This document shows positions 31,774-43,860 of a DNA stretch of 64,000 bases, one piece after another. Within the stretch, counting starts at the first letter, position 1. Every line of letters starts with the position of its first letter. The notes beneath the pieces are model-generated. The model had not been told where the DNA came from. It made no database searches and saw only the letters and a program-made list of their open reading frames with translations. Source of the DNA: Ascarosepion bandense (lineage: Eukaryota > Mollusca > Cephalopoda > Sepiida > Sepiidae); assembly GCA_037127315.1 (NCBI GenBank), contig JBBBDQ010001277.1, positions 490,001-554,000 on the forward strand, in the 5' to 3' direction. The translations under genes and the position numbers were made by a program.

Positions 31774-32470
31774 TAGCAGTATAGCCTGCTTGCTCGGGTG
31801 TAATGAAAGCTTGCAAACTAATCGATGGTTCTGGAGCTCAGACTCTTTGGACGTTGACACGAAAGACTAAAAAGCAATAGTTGTTTCCAGTTAAAGCGAA
31901 ACCGTAGACAGAAAGAAAAATGAATGGATGTAAGTCAAATTTCCTGGTATCGATATCAAATAAGTTTGTTTTGTCGTAAACTGAATTTGGTAGGTTAAAT
32001 AAGATCTCTAAGTATCATGGCTGAGACTAAGAACTACAATTATACCTACTTAGAGCCAAGCCCATATCAAAAAGTAAAATAAATGGGCTGAAAAAAATAA
32101 AGACATACAGGCAGATAAACAGACACACACACAAACATCTTGCCTTATATATATATATATATATATTATCGATTTTCTGCACTATTGTAAAAACTGCAAT
32201 CTTGAAACTTCTGAATATCGTTTCTTATGTCTTTGTCTATCAGTGTATCAAATTAGATTAAAATCGGACCACTCCTTCTGTAACCCTTTTTTTTTCGATG
32301 ATAGATTTTCGATATTTATCGGGGGTACCTTGACACAAAAGCCAGCTAAGAACACTCGCAGACGCTTATAGTACAACTGTGTAAATTTTCAAGAAAATCG
32401 GTTCAGCCGTTTCGGAGTCTATAGGTAATGGACACACACAAACAAAGTTCCATTTATAAATAAGGTTAGA
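31773..32470 (-). mobile_element. Helitron (non-autonomous), full length
   Basis: CTAG end at 31773, TC end at 32470, internal (TA)n at 32146-32166. Several small deletions. Confidence 0.82.
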
Positions 32471-32569
32471 TATAGATAAATATATTGGACTCTCTCATAA
32501 AGCAACTCAGTTTTAGAATCCAAACGCCAGACGATCCGATGAGAGTGGTGAAAGTTTTTGCAGGACCAA

Positions 32570-32850
32570 CTTCAGTATTTCTTCAGAGCTGATTACAAAA
32601 TTTGAGCGCGCCTGATATGCCACAAGGTTTTAAACGACAATTCTTAATTTTGAATTCAGAGTTGTCCTTCAACAGGTGCTAGATCGGTTGCCACCCAAGG
32701 TTATAGGACTCAGTCAGAGCAGCTATTTATCTCGAACTGGGGACAAACGAAAAGTATTCAATACATTCCTAAGGGTATTTGCACGTAAATAAATGTAACG
32801 AACTCCACTGGAATTCGAAATTCGATCCCCAATCTGATATAGCTACCTAT
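32570..32850 (-). mobile_element. SINE-A, very diverged
   Basis: Minus strand keeps GAATTCCAGTGGAGTTCG, TACGTGCAAATACCCTTAGG and GGCAACCGATCTAGC blocks in SINE-A order. Confidence 0.55.
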
Positions 32851-32866
32851 TCATCCGCCTTACCCC

Positions 32867-32871
<5 letters not shown>

Positions 32872-32956
<85 letters not shown>

Positions 32957-32968
32957 TATATATATATC
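32872..32968. repeat. (CA)n(TA)n microsatellite
   Basis: Long CA run then TA. Confidence 0.92.
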
Positions 32969-33095
32969 ACAAAACTCTATATCAGGATACAAGCGAAGCA
33001 TAAAGATAATTTTACATCATGTATGTCAAGCATTATTAAATTTTGTATTTCATCATAAATAAGATAAATAAATGAGATGAGTAAAAATATTAATA

Positions 33096-33099
<4 letters not shown>

Positions 33100-33145
<46 letters not shown>
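33100..33145. repeat. (TA)n microsatellite
   Basis: TA run in otherwise unassigned DNA (32969-33254). Confidence 0.9.
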
Positions 33146-33152
<7 letters not shown>

Positions 33153-33254
33153 TATACAGTATATATATATACCCAAGCCCACACATATATATATAAATAC
33201 ACACACGTTTATATGTAGACACTCACCTATATACTCGCGCACACCCGGGCATCC

Positions 33255-33375
33255 ATATACGCCATATTATGGTGAATACACCAGTTCTCGTCCGATCATC
33301 GAAGTTAAGCAACATTGAGCCTGGTCAGTGCTTAGATGGGTGACCGCTTATGAATACCAGTTTCTGTTAGCGTTT
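33255..33375 (+). rRNA. 5S rRNA-like copy (pseudogene or 5S-derived SINE)
   Basis: About 120 bp matching animal 5S rRNA throughout: GAATACACC, TCTCGTCCGATC, GAAGTTAAGCAAC (internal control region), GATGGGTGACCGC, AATACCAG. Several conserved bases differ (for example CCAGTTC for CCGGTTC, and TTATG for TGGG near position 90). It is single, ends against (TA)n, and has no neighbouring 5S repeat, so it is probably a retroposed copy. Confidence 0.78.
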
Positions 33376-33378
33376 CTC

Positions 33379-33380
<2 letters not shown>

Positions 33381-33414
<34 letters not shown>
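33381..33414. repeat. (TA)n microsatellite
   Basis: TA run between the 5S-like copy and a LINE-C tail. Confidence 0.9.
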
Positions 33415-33415
<1 letters not shown>

Positions 33416-33418
<3 letters not shown>

Positions 33419-33665
33419 AATCATATCACCCCGAGCAAGACGGTAACGCCACTGATGTGCAGGGGGCTACATAAGAGTGAAAAGATTGGAAAAGAGAAAG
33501 CCGGGAACCACATCCTAAACAGGGAACAAGGGATGAGCCTCTACACCTGTGCAATAGACATGGGTGGAGTGTGAACCGGGTGATAGTTTAGTCTATCTAC
33601 TCCAATTGGAAAAAAAAAAAAAGAAAAAGAAAACAGTGAAAAGATTGAAAAAAAAGAAAGCCGGG
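33416..33665 (-). mobile_element. LINE-C subfamily 3' tail
   Basis: Same tail as at 21626 and 24897 (ATCACCCCGAGCAAG terminus, GTGAACCGGGTGATAG). Only the 3' UTR remains. Confidence 0.78.
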
Positions 33666-33802
33666 ATATATATATATATATATAAATAAATGAAGCACTT
33701 TATCATAACAAATGTGATAATTTGCCTTGATAAATTCTCTCAGAGGACGAAGCGCGTGGACTTTCATCCTTGTTAACATTCTCATTTTACAGATATCAAG
33801 TC

Positions 33803-34355
33803 AAGTTAGTGCCATACGTGATACACGTTTTGGGCGATCATGTCTCGAAAGAGACATGACTGATTGGGCAGAAGATTATCCTGCAGTAGGTTGCCATTGC
33901 CTGTAGACTGGTTGCCAGCCACGGCTATAGATCCCAATCTGTCCTATTATTTAGATGGAGAAGTGATGTTTTATATTATTAAGTAGTAATTAGTGGGGGA
34001 TCAGTTTATTACTACAAAACAATATAACACTGATCCCCCATTTTATGCCGATTAGAAGCCTTAATCATGTTTTCAACTATTATATTCAGTCAGTCAATTA
34101 AGTGCGAGACATGACTGACTGGGCAGAAGATTATCCCGCAGTAGGTTGCCATTGCTTTCTGCGGTAGACTGATTGCCGACCAAGGCTATAGAACCCAATC
34201 TGTCCTGCTATTTAACCCATAACTGGAGGGAAAAACGCATTAAAAACTTCTCCAAGTGTATTTGCTCGTAAGTGAATGCAAGGAATTCAACTGGAATTCG
34301 AACTCTGCACCTTGATTTGTCGTTCCGTATCGATATCCACTGCACCACAATGCAC
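33803..34355 (-). mobile_element. SINE-A long composite
   Basis: Minus strand: complete head (34355 side), body, linker palindrome at about 33991-34047, 3' module to 33803. Mirrors the plus-strand composites. Confidence 0.76.
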
Positions 34356-34412
34356 AATACAGATATACTCTGTCCAAAATGTTTGATACAAGCACAAACA
34401 CATAGACAGATA

Positions 34413-34414
34413 TC

Positions 34415-34446
<32 letters not shown>

Positions 34447-34458
34447 ATATATATATAT
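34413..34458. repeat. (TA)n microsatellite
   Basis: TA run at the truncated 5' end of LINE-C. Confidence 0.9.
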
Positions 34459-34940
34459 GTGTGGCCTCCCTTTGTCTGTTCTATAAATACTTTCATGGCT
34501 TCTGCTCGGACGAGCTTAGGTCACTGATGCCTCCTCAACAGGTGTTTACTCGTGCAACCAGACTGGCAACTGGGTCCCACCCATTCACAGTCATGTTAGC
34601 CAAATGCAGACGACAATTCTATTCCTGCAGCTTCTTCTCTCGCACTTCCCGCCTGTAGAACTCGCTCCCGTATTCTTGCTTTCCTGACGGCTACAACCTC
34701 CAGAAATTTAAATGCAAAGTCAATACTCATCTACTAACCACTGGACTCTAGCTCTCTCCCCACCCCTGTATAACCTTCCCTTTCTCTCCACCTATGTATC
34801 TGTCATCACACCTGCTTTCTCAGCTTTCTATTGTTCCTTTCTAACTAGTTTGTACTCCTCACTCTTTTCTAATTAATCTTTTTACATTTATGTAACCCCC
34901 TGCACATCAGTGGCGTTTCCGCCTTGCTCGGGGTGAAATG

Positions 34941-34945
<5 letters not shown>
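34458..34945 (+). pseudogene. LINE-C C-terminus and 3' end
   Basis: VASLCLFYKYFHGFC at the start, then RATRLATGSHPF; the block expected to read WNSLP now has a stop (CCTGTAG). Full 3' UTR and terminus, then (TA)n. Truncated exactly at a (TA)n tract. Confidence 0.8.

Positions 34946-34992
<47 letters not shown>
34944..34992. repeat. (TA)n microsatellite
   Basis: LINE-C 3' tail grading into TA. Confidence 0.9.
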
Positions 34993-35246
34993 CGACCGAC
35001 AAGGTATATTTATATTTAATTAATTTCTAAAGTTTTTTCAGCATCCTAACATGTTTTCGTTTTAAGATATCTTGAATATACAGGATGGTATACAAAAAGG
35101 AACAAATATACTGCTTAATAGATAAAAAGGGCGTCTATTCAAATATGAGTATCGACTAAAAAATAAAGCATAGTTAATAAAAATCTCTATGATTAATAAA
35201 TAAAAATTTCAAATTTCTCCACTTTCTTTGGATATATATATATATC

Positions 35247-35676
35247 TCGGCGTTGCTCGGGTGTAATGAAATCTTCAAAACTAATCCATGGTCCTGGAGA
35301 TCAGACTCTTTGGACGTTGGCACGAAAGACTTAAAAGCAATAGTTGTTTCCACTTAAAGCCAAACCGTAGACTGAAAGAAAAATGAATGGATGTAAGTGA
35401 AATTTTGATTTCCTGGTATCGATATCAAATATCAAGTTTTTTTTCGTCGTATACTGAATTTTGAAGGCTAAATTAGTCCTCTGAGTAAATGGTATCATGG
35501 CTGAGACTAAGAACTACAATTATATCTACTTAGAGACTAACCCGAAGCAAAAACTAAAATAAAAGGGCCGAAAAAAAAAAACAGACATAGAGGCAGCCGT
35601 TTTGGAGTCTATAGGTAACGGACACACACACACATGCACACGCATATACACAGACAAAGTTTCATTTATAAATGAG
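35247..35676 (-). mobile_element. Helitron with internal deletion
   Basis: 3' end lacks CTAG; the centre including the internal (TA)n and most of the 5' half is missing, joining GGCAG directly to CCGTTTTGGAGTC. Confidence 0.72.
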
Positions 35677-35692
35677 TTTATATATATATATA

Positions 35693-35850
35693 AACTTATT
35701 TGTAAATGGAATTTTGTCTGTCTGTGTGTGTGTCCGTTACCTATAGACTCCGAAACGGCTGAACCGATTTTCTTGAAAATTTACACAGTTGTATCATAAG
35801 CGTCTGCGAGTGTTCTTAGCTCGGTTTTTTGTCGAGGAACTCCTGATAAA
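35693..35850 (+). mobile_element. Helitron 5' fragment, inverted to the previous
   Basis: 5' end sequence in the opposite orientation, giving a Helitron inverted pair around a short TA tract. Confidence 0.72.
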
Positions 35851-36060
35851 TAAAAAGAACAAACACAAAACATATCTCCATAAAACAGGTTTCACTGTTA
35901 TTAAAGTTTCTTCAAAATACTGAAAGGAAAATAAGAAAGCAAAATGATAGAATACTGGTATGTTATGATTTGGGCTTAGCTCTTATTGGTCTGATACGTG
36001 TCACTTGTCTCAAAGCAATATATAATTTTTAAATATAAGTTTGAGAAATATATATATATA

Positions 36061-36440
36061 ATCGCTTCAAACCAAGCAAGGCTGTACCGCTACTGATGCA
36101 CAGTGGTCTACATAAGAGAGTAAAGATTTAAGCAGGAAGAGAGTCATGAGAAAGACGAACCAGTTACAGGGGGTGTCAGAGAAAGGGCAAAATAAGAATG
36201 GGAACACAGGTGTGATGACAGTTGCAAAGGTAGAGGGAAAGGAAAAGAACAAGATATACTGGGTGAACGAAGAAACGGCTGGAGTCAAGTGGACAAGTGA
36301 TAGGAATTGACATTGCATTTAAATTCCTGGAGGTTGTAGCCGTCAGGAAAGCAAGTATACGGAAGGGAGTTCCACAGGCGGGAAGTGCGAGAAAAAGAAG
36401 ATGTCTGAGTAGAATTGTCTCCTGCATTTGGTTGATCTAA
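36061..36440 (-). pseudogene. LINE-C C-terminus and 3' end
   Basis: SRLWNSLPYTCFPDGYNLQEF block at ~36300-36400 and a 3' UTR of the 59.9 kb type. 5'-truncated at ~36440. Confidence 0.77.
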
Positions 36441-36479
36441 CATACTAGATACTTTATTTTCAAATAAATTCATGACGTT

Positions 36480-36525
36480 TTTGGCCTTGAGAAAGTCTGT
36501 TCGTAGGCGAAACGCGTTGGCTAAA
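36480..36525 (+). ncRNA. decayed hammerhead with intact stems
   Basis: Stem I TTTGGCC/GGCTAAA pairs over seven positions, stem II GTCTG/TAGGC, GAAA, palindromic stem III ACGCGT, triplet GTT. The core reads TTGAGAA instead of CTGANGA, so catalysis should be lost. Confidence 0.55.
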
Positions 36526-36603
36526 ACAAAATATAGTTTTCCTTTTGTCGCTTCTTTAATCATACAGTTCCAATCTTCAGATTTTCTGTGAATATATATA
36601 TAT

Positions 36604-36893
36604 AGATCTGTTTCGCTGTATCACAGCTCATCGGTACGGTTAGACTCCGATTGCATATTACCTAGGATTGAAACCCGAACGAAGTGGCGTCAGTCGGCGG
36701 TTCTACCTCTGGGCCATGGGCGCACGGTAGAAGAAGGCAGACTTTTTAGCATGTATATTATCATTATACACGCCCAATAGCCAGAGTGCTCTAATTCATT
36801 ACTGAATAAACGATGCGTAGATGCTAGAGTAGCTACTGTTTTTCAAAGTCTACCATTCTTCCAGAGTGCACAATCAGAGTGTGAGAATATATA
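36604..36893 (-). mobile_element. HhSINE-1 with broken ribozyme
   Basis: Long leader and tRNA-like head preserved (A box TGGCCCAGAGG). The hammerhead core reads CCGATGA, and the stem I return strand is replaced by (TA)n. Confidence 0.75.
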
Positions 36894-37106
36894 AGACAGT
36901 GTTATTGTAGAAGAGTTTTCGCAGATGAGTCATTCTTAACGCCTTCATTTTCACCATATTCATGTTGAAAGAAACGTGAGTTAAAATTAATAATATTAGA
37001 TCTAGAATTTTTTGTTTGTAAGCAGAACTGGCGCTGTGGGATGAACCAAATGTCCGGCGCACATGCATGAATTATTTCGTTACTACAAATCAAACATTTT
37101 TTATGA

Positions 37107-37716
37107 AGGTGTGCATTGCAGTGCAATGGGTATCGGCTTGGAAGATTGGAGAACCGAGTTCAAATTCCATTTGAATTCGTTGCATTCACTAACGCGCAAA
37201 TATCCTTGGAAAATAAGTCATTTCTCCCCTTCAACTAAGGGTTAAATAGCAGTACAGGTCGTTTTCTAAAACCTTAGTTGGCAACCAGTCTACAGCAGAA
37301 AGTGATGGTAACCGACTGCTGGAAAATCTTCTGTCCAGTTAGTCATGTTTCTTTTGGTACATGATCGCCCAAACGTGTATCACTTATACAACATCTTACT
37401 GACAATATAATAGTTGGTAACATAAGTAAACTTTCTACTAGACATAAAGTAGGGGATCGGTTTTTTATTGTTATAAAGTAGTAAAATGATCACCCACTAA
37501 TTACTACTTATTATTATAATAATATGAACCATCTCTTCTCTCTCCAGATATGGTTTGAATAGCAGGACAGACTTGGTTCTGTCACCTTGGTTGGCAAGTA
37601 GTCTACCGTAGAAAGAACTGGCAACCTACTGTGGGAAAATCTTCTGCCCACCCAGTCATGTCTCTTTCGAGACATGATCGCCCAAACGTATGTCACTTAT
37701 GACACTTAACTGACTT
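37107..37716 (+). mobile_element. SINE-A long composite, old
   Basis: Diverged head (TGCAGTGCAATGGG), body, linker palindrome 37444-37495, 3' module 37530-37716. Confidence 0.68.
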
Positions 37717-38130
37717 ATAGTAGATAAAATAAAATATTAGCTATTTTATGAATGAAAGTATATTTGATATAAATTTGGAAGAAATTATTTTTTACTAAAT
37801 TTTCTCTAATACAAGGCCCAAGAGTCACTCAAATTTGAGACTTATTGAATTGAGTGTTTGATATGGATTTTAAAATTAGGATATGGAAATTTAAGAGAAA
37901 ATGGAAGTGGTTAAGATTGTAGTAATTTTGAAAGCAACCATGCGGATGCCTGTTCCCTAAAATGTCGGTTCTTGGGATCGACCTTCTTATCAAAGTAATA
38001 CGTGTAAAACTGGGAAGATTCAACCTGCTTGCTGGTTGTAAAGCCTTGACTTGGTAGAGCTAAATAATGTTTCCCATCTGAACACTTGCATTCGAAATAG
38101 CGATAGAGTAATTGTATGTTTTTTTTTATA
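37717..38130. other. unassigned stretch
   Basis: No recognised gene or element ends. Confidence 0.45.
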
Positions 38131-38132
38131 TA

Positions 38133-38980
38133 ATCATATCGCCCCAAGCAAGGCATTTTACTGCCACTGTTTTGCAGGGGGTTGCATAGGAGAAAATTAT
38201 GAGAAAGAGTGATGGGTTATAGGGGGTGTCAGGAAGTGGGTAAGAGAAGGATGAGAATACTAATGAGAGTGGAGTGGACGGAGAAAGGAGCATGAGAGAG
38301 ATCGTCACAGGCAAGGAATTTTACTGCCACTGTTGCGCAGGGAGTTACATAGGAGGAAAGTTATAAGAAAGAGTGACAGGTTATAGGGGGTGTCAGGAAG
38401 TGGGTAAGAGAAGGATGAGAAAACTGATGAGAATGGAGTGGACGGAGAAAGGAGCATGAGAGAGATCGTCCCAAGCAAGGCATTTTACTACCACTGTTTC
38501 GCAGGGTGTTACATAGGAGGAATGTTCTGAGAAAGAGTGACGGGTTATAGGGGGTGTCAGGAAGTGGGTAAGAGAAGGATGAGAAAACTGATGAGAATGG
38601 AGTGGACGGAGAAAGGAGCATGAGAGAGATCGTCCCAAGCAAGGCATTTTACTACCACTGTTTCGCAGGGTGTTACATAGGAGGAATGTTCTGAGAAAGA
38701 GTGACGGGTTATAGGGGGTGTCAGGAAGTGGGTAAGAGAAGGATGAGAATACTGATGAGAATGGAGTGGACGGAGAAAGGAGCATGAGAGAGATCGTCCC
38801 AAGCAAGGCATTTTACTACCACTGTTTCGCAGGGAGTTACATAGGAGGAATGTTCTGAGAAAGAGTGACGGGTTATAGGGGGTGTCAGGAAGTGGGTAAG
38901 AGAAGGATGAGAATACTGATGAGAATGGAGTGGACGGAGAAAGGAGCATGAGAGAGAGAGAGGATGCTGGTTAGTGAGAG
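38133..38980 (-). repeat. 164 bp tandem array from LINE-C 3' UTR
   Basis: About five units of 164 bp, each with AAGCAAGGCATTTTACTACC and AGTGGACGGAGAAAGGAGC. The unit is the LINE-C 3' UTR and near-terminal sequence; the LINE-C C-terminus follows at 38985. Confidence 0.85.
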
Positions 38981-38984
38981 AGGA

Positions 38985-39425
38985 GATGATTATTGACTTC
39001 ACAGTTAAATTCTTGGAGATTATATCTGTCGGGAAAGCAAGTTTAACGGAAGGGAATTCCACAGGCGGGAAGTGCGAGAAAAGAAGCTGTTGGAGTAGAA
39101 ATTGTGTTTGCATTTTATTAGTTTCCCAGTAAAAGCGTGGGACCTAGTTGCTAATCTTGTGTCTCGAGTAAATTTTTAAATAGGGGGCACCAGTGAGCTA
39201 TGTTCATCGGAGCAGAAGCTGTGAAAGTGTTTGTGGAAGAGACACAGGGAAGTTACACTGCGCCGGTGAGAAAGTGACTGTATCCGAGCTGCCAGGTCGG
39301 GATCGATAACCTTGCAGATTCTCCGTTGGATTTTGTCAAGGACACCTAGGTGGATAGCCGGAGCACCCGACCAGATATGGGAGCAATACTCAATGCAGGG
39401 GTGGATAACTAATTCAGTTAGAAAG
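38985..39425 (-). pseudogene. LINE-C reverse transcriptase C-terminal part
   Basis: Minus strand covers from the LDKIQRRI-like region near 39335 through VTSLCLF, RLWNSLP-like and FNC-like blocks, with frameshifts. Continuous with the tandem 3' UTR array. Confidence 0.75.
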
Positions 39426-39787
39426 GATTAAAATAAAAAAATAGATAAAAAAATACCGCTTAGGAAAACACAATGCTTAAAAATGTGATAAAAAGAGAAC
39501 TCAATACAAGATGACAGTAAAAACACAAAGGTGTAACAACCTTTAAGAAATAAATGAAAATGCTTACATTTAGCTGCCCCACCAGCGTCTCTATGACGTA
39601 TAGAAATGTTAGAAGATCCCTTTAAATTAACAGCCTTCGTATTAGAGAAAATATCTTAAAATTCTTTAGGGTTCTTGGTTGAGAATTTTCTCTTGAACTT
39701 TTGATCCCTTGGCGTCTGGTCAGTAACAGATTCCGTCATTCATGTCTCATCCTTGATATCAAATGCTTTCTTTTATATTGACAACCT
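39426..39787. other. unassigned stretch
   Basis: A-rich start, nothing recognised. Confidence 0.45.
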
Positions 39788-39796
39788 ATCCTTTGC

Positions 39797-40110
39797 GTTG
39801 GATGTGCGTTGTGGTACAGTGGATATCGGCTCGGAACGAGAAACCGGGGAGCCGAGTTCGAGTTCCAATTGAATCCATTGTATTCACTTACGCGCAACTA
39901 CCCTTGGGAAAGGTATTAATCCGTCTCTTCCTTCCAGTTATGGGTTAAATAGCAGAACAGATTGGGTTCTATAGACTTGGTCGGCAACCAGTCTACCACA
40001 GAAAGCAATGGCAACCTACTGCGGGATAATCTTCTGCCCAGTCAGTCATGTCTCTTTCGAGACATGATCGCCCATGCGTGTATCACGTATGGCACTTAAC
40101 TAACTGGCTG
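39797..40110 (+). mobile_element. SINE-A with target-site duplication
   Basis: Flanked by ATCCTTTGC at 39788-39796 and 40111-40119. A box TGGTACAGTGG. Independently confirms the element ends seen at 15507-15816. Confidence 0.92.
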
Positions 40111-40179
40111 ATCCTTTGCTCCTTGCTGTTAAAATGTTTCTTTTCTAATCTACTGACCTGAGATCAATTTATAGAGAAA

Positions 40180-40568
40180 TTAGCAGTATAATCCGGCGTT
40201 GTTCGGGTGTAATGAAAGCTTTAAAACTAATCCATGGTCCTAGAGCTCAGAGTCTTTGGACGTTGCACGAAAGACTAAAAAGCAATAGTTGCTTCCAGTT
40301 AAAGCGAAACCGTAGACTGAAGGAAAAATGAATGGATGTAAGTCAAATTTGGATTTCCTGGTATTGATATCAAATAAGGTTTTCTACGTCGTAAACTGGA
40401 TTTTGAAGGCTAAATAAGTCCTCTGAGTAAATGGTATCATGGCTGAGACTAAGAATTACAATTATACCTACTTATAGCCAAACCCGAAGCAAAAACTAAA
40501 AAAAAGGGGCTGAAAAGAATACAGACATACAGGTAGATAAACAGACACACACACAAACATCTTGCCTT

Positions 40569-40606
<38 letters not shown>

Positions 40607-40952
40607 TCGATTTTCTGCACTATTGTATGAACTGCAACCTTGAAACTTCTGAATATCGTTTCTTATGTCTTTATCTATGAGTGTATCAAATTTGATTAAA
40701 ATCGGACCACTCCTTTCATAACCTGATTTTTTCGATTATCGATTTTCGATATTTATCGAGTGTACCTCGCCACAAAACCTACTAAGAACACTCGCAGACA
40801 TTTATAGTACAACTGTGTAAATTTTCAAGAAAATCGGTTCAGCCGTTTCGGAGTCTATAGTTAACGGATACACACACACAGACACACACACACACACGCA
40901 CACACACACTCACATACACACAGACAAAGTTCCATTTATACATAAGTTTAGA
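40180..40952 (-). mobile_element. Helitron (non-autonomous), near full length
   Basis: TC end at 40952 next to A; the CTAG end is mutated to CTAA. Internal (TA)n at 40568-40604. Confidence 0.8.
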
Positions 40953-41014
40953 TTTAGCCTCTACCAACCTCACTATTCAGGCATGTTACTAAGCTTTAGA
41001 TCACGTCTCTCATT

Positions 41015-41260
41015 GCTCAGTATATATGAAAAAATTATTTTCTATAATCTTGAAATGGGTTCTTCTCAAATTTTCGCGGCTTAACCGTTGATCCGAAAAG
41101 TTCCTAAAGTGTAGCAAATTAGCGCAAACCGTCTGTCCTTCATAAAAAAAAAATCTTAACCCTACCTTAAGGGAGCCGCCTGTCTCTCCTTTATATTTCT
41201 TTCCACAACTACATGGAATTGCGTACACACAGTTCTTAGTCATGTCCTTCCTCTGTTGGA
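41015..41260 (-). pseudogene. Penelope-like element GIY-YIG endonuclease fragment
   Basis: The minus-strand translation MTKNCVYAIPCSCGKKYKGE, then TGGSLKVGL, fits the start of the GIY-YIG domain that follows the reverse transcriptase in Penelope-like elements (VY for IY, YKG for YIG, GETG.SLKVRL-type block). The VRPPTEEGHD segment just upstream fits the linker. The rest of the domain is frameshifted and no reverse transcriptase is seen. Confidence 0.75.
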
Positions 41261-41278
41261 GGTCTTACTCGGGAGAAG

Positions 41279-41357
41279 TACCACGCAACAGCTTGACAGT
41301 AGGTAGGACCACGCAACAGCTTGACAGTAGGTAGGACCACGCAACAGCTTGACAGTA
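41279..41357. repeat. 28 bp tandem repeat, three copies
   Basis: CCACGCAACAGCTTGACAGT plus AGGTAGGA, almost identical in all copies, just upstream of the GIY-YIG fragment on its strand. Confidence 0.88.
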
Positions 41358-41359
41358 GA

Positions 41360-41835
41360 ATCAAATAGCATGTTCCACTGAAAATCAGGAACCATGGCTG
41401 GCAAGAAAACGAACTTATCCGTAACACTTATGGTTCCTCAAATTGTGAACATCTTATAAAACGTAAAAAGTGTGGCATGAAAGTTCCATGTGGATTGGTT
41501 TTCCGTATTGGCCAATTCACTTTTTCATTTGAAAGTGCTGGAGTCTGTTTACATCAGGTCTTGCAGACCCTCGCTGTGTAAACAGAGAGAGTGTTTTCTG
41601 GACTTTAATGAATTCAGTTTCTAGCAGTTCATTTCTCTTTCTTATCATAGACTAATTCATTTCTCACACCTCTTGCATTTTACAGTAATTTCTCCCAATT
41701 AAAAAAATTGACGAGCGGGAACAAAACCGGTTCTTTTATGTTTTCAATTTTTTCCCTATTATGCCCTATAACATAACAATTACTACTTTTAAAACAAAGC
41801 TCAAGTTATGTACCACAAAATATCTGTAAGAAAAA
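41360..41835. other. unassigned stretch
   Basis: May be further decayed Penelope-type sequence upstream of the GIY-YIG fragment; nothing diagnostic. Confidence 0.35.
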
Positions 41836-41866
41836 ATTTACACAGACACGTTATTTCATGGTAAGT

Positions 41867-41909
41867 CGGAGGTTAAGGCCTATTTCAGGCGAACCATCAT
41901 CAGCTTCCG
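41867..41909 (-). ncRNA. decayed hammerhead (same family as 30272)
   Basis: CTGATGA, stem II TGG/CCT, GAAA and stem I CGGAAG/CCTCCG mostly kept; the cleavage triplet has changed from ATA to a TAA-type string. The flanks also match 30240-30320. Confidence 0.5.
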
Positions 41910-42523
41910 TCTTTATTGTACATAAGATTTTACACGAATGAAGTTCACAAACAAAGACCCCGCCGCAAAAAAAAAAAAAACGGAATAAAAATAAAGATCG
42001 TTTCCTTAAAAGAGAAAATTTCAGAAAAAATACATTATTACATCAGTTCGGAGAATGCATACACGTATTCATACACAAGCATATATATAGGCAATATATA
42101 TATACGCAACATACAAATATATATTATATCTTCATTTGTAAGCGAGTTATTATGCCACCTAGGTTTCTAATGTGTGGTGTCTTCAGGCGATTTGCAATAA
42201 CTGATTTTTTTTTATGTAGAGTTGTGATTGAACTACTTGATCTCTAAGGTGTCTTTAAGGTGTTGATCTCAAATATATTTTATTCTGGACATTCAAGTAA
42301 TGTAGTTTTGCTTTGTAAATGACTTCTTTTGTATTACAAAGTCCTTGAAGTGGACATTTATTTTTGTCCCTGCAGTTGCATTCTTTATTAGTGATCATGT
42401 TTTGTACACTGCAATCTAAGTTTCTGGCGTTTTGTTTTTTATGAAACTTTCTAAATTACTAGTGCAACTATAACTCAGCTTGACTGTGTTTTTAGTGAAA
42501 ATTTTGTTTAAGTAATTTTACCA

Positions 42524-43372
<849 letters not shown>

Positions 43373-43860
43373 TGCTTGCGCGTAAACACCGATTGATAGA
43401 ATTCGGCAACAGACATGACAGCTTAATAGAATAAGTTTCAGTTTATCTTTAATGATTTCCAACAAGCGCAGGTGTTTGTAATGTTGAAAAAAAAGGCCTG
43501 GATTCGTTTCATTCTCGCCCCGTTGAAGTTCTCATCTGGCTTAATCTGCCTGACTTTGACGAAAGGCGCCCAACAAGTTTTTACAAAGAAACGTCCAGAA
43601 ATGCCTTATTTTGTTTTTTCTTCGTTTTTCTTTTTTCTAAATAAACGCGTACGACTTGTGAAGCCGGACAGGTGGTTGGTTGCCCGGTTTGATGTCCAGC
43701 GCCAAACAAGGACCGGATGTCTTTTAGTTATTTATTTATAGCTGATTCAAGAACATGTCTTGATTTTTTTCCTGTCAGTATGCGGTAGAATGATGAATAA
43801 ACTTCAATGAATTGGGTAGGTGTAAATGCAAAAATAAAAAAAAAATAAAAAAAATAGAAA
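43373..43860. other. unassigned stretch
   Basis: Higher GC than its surroundings. A plus-strand 89-codon frame at 43472 has no recognised relatives. Confidence 0.4.

Noticed and set aside
33715..33765. Hammerhead on the plus strand (TTGATAA ... GAAGCGCGT)
   Set aside because: Core and GAAA are both altered; only a resemblance to the 36480 relic remains.
38361..39113. Overlapping 93-137 codon frames
   Set aside because: Products of the 164 bp tandem LINE-C 3' UTR units.
42150..42200. Hammerhead on the minus strand (CTGAAGA ... GAAACCTAGG)
   Set aside because: Stem II does not pair and the triplet would be GTG, which hammerheads do not cleave; at most a relic.
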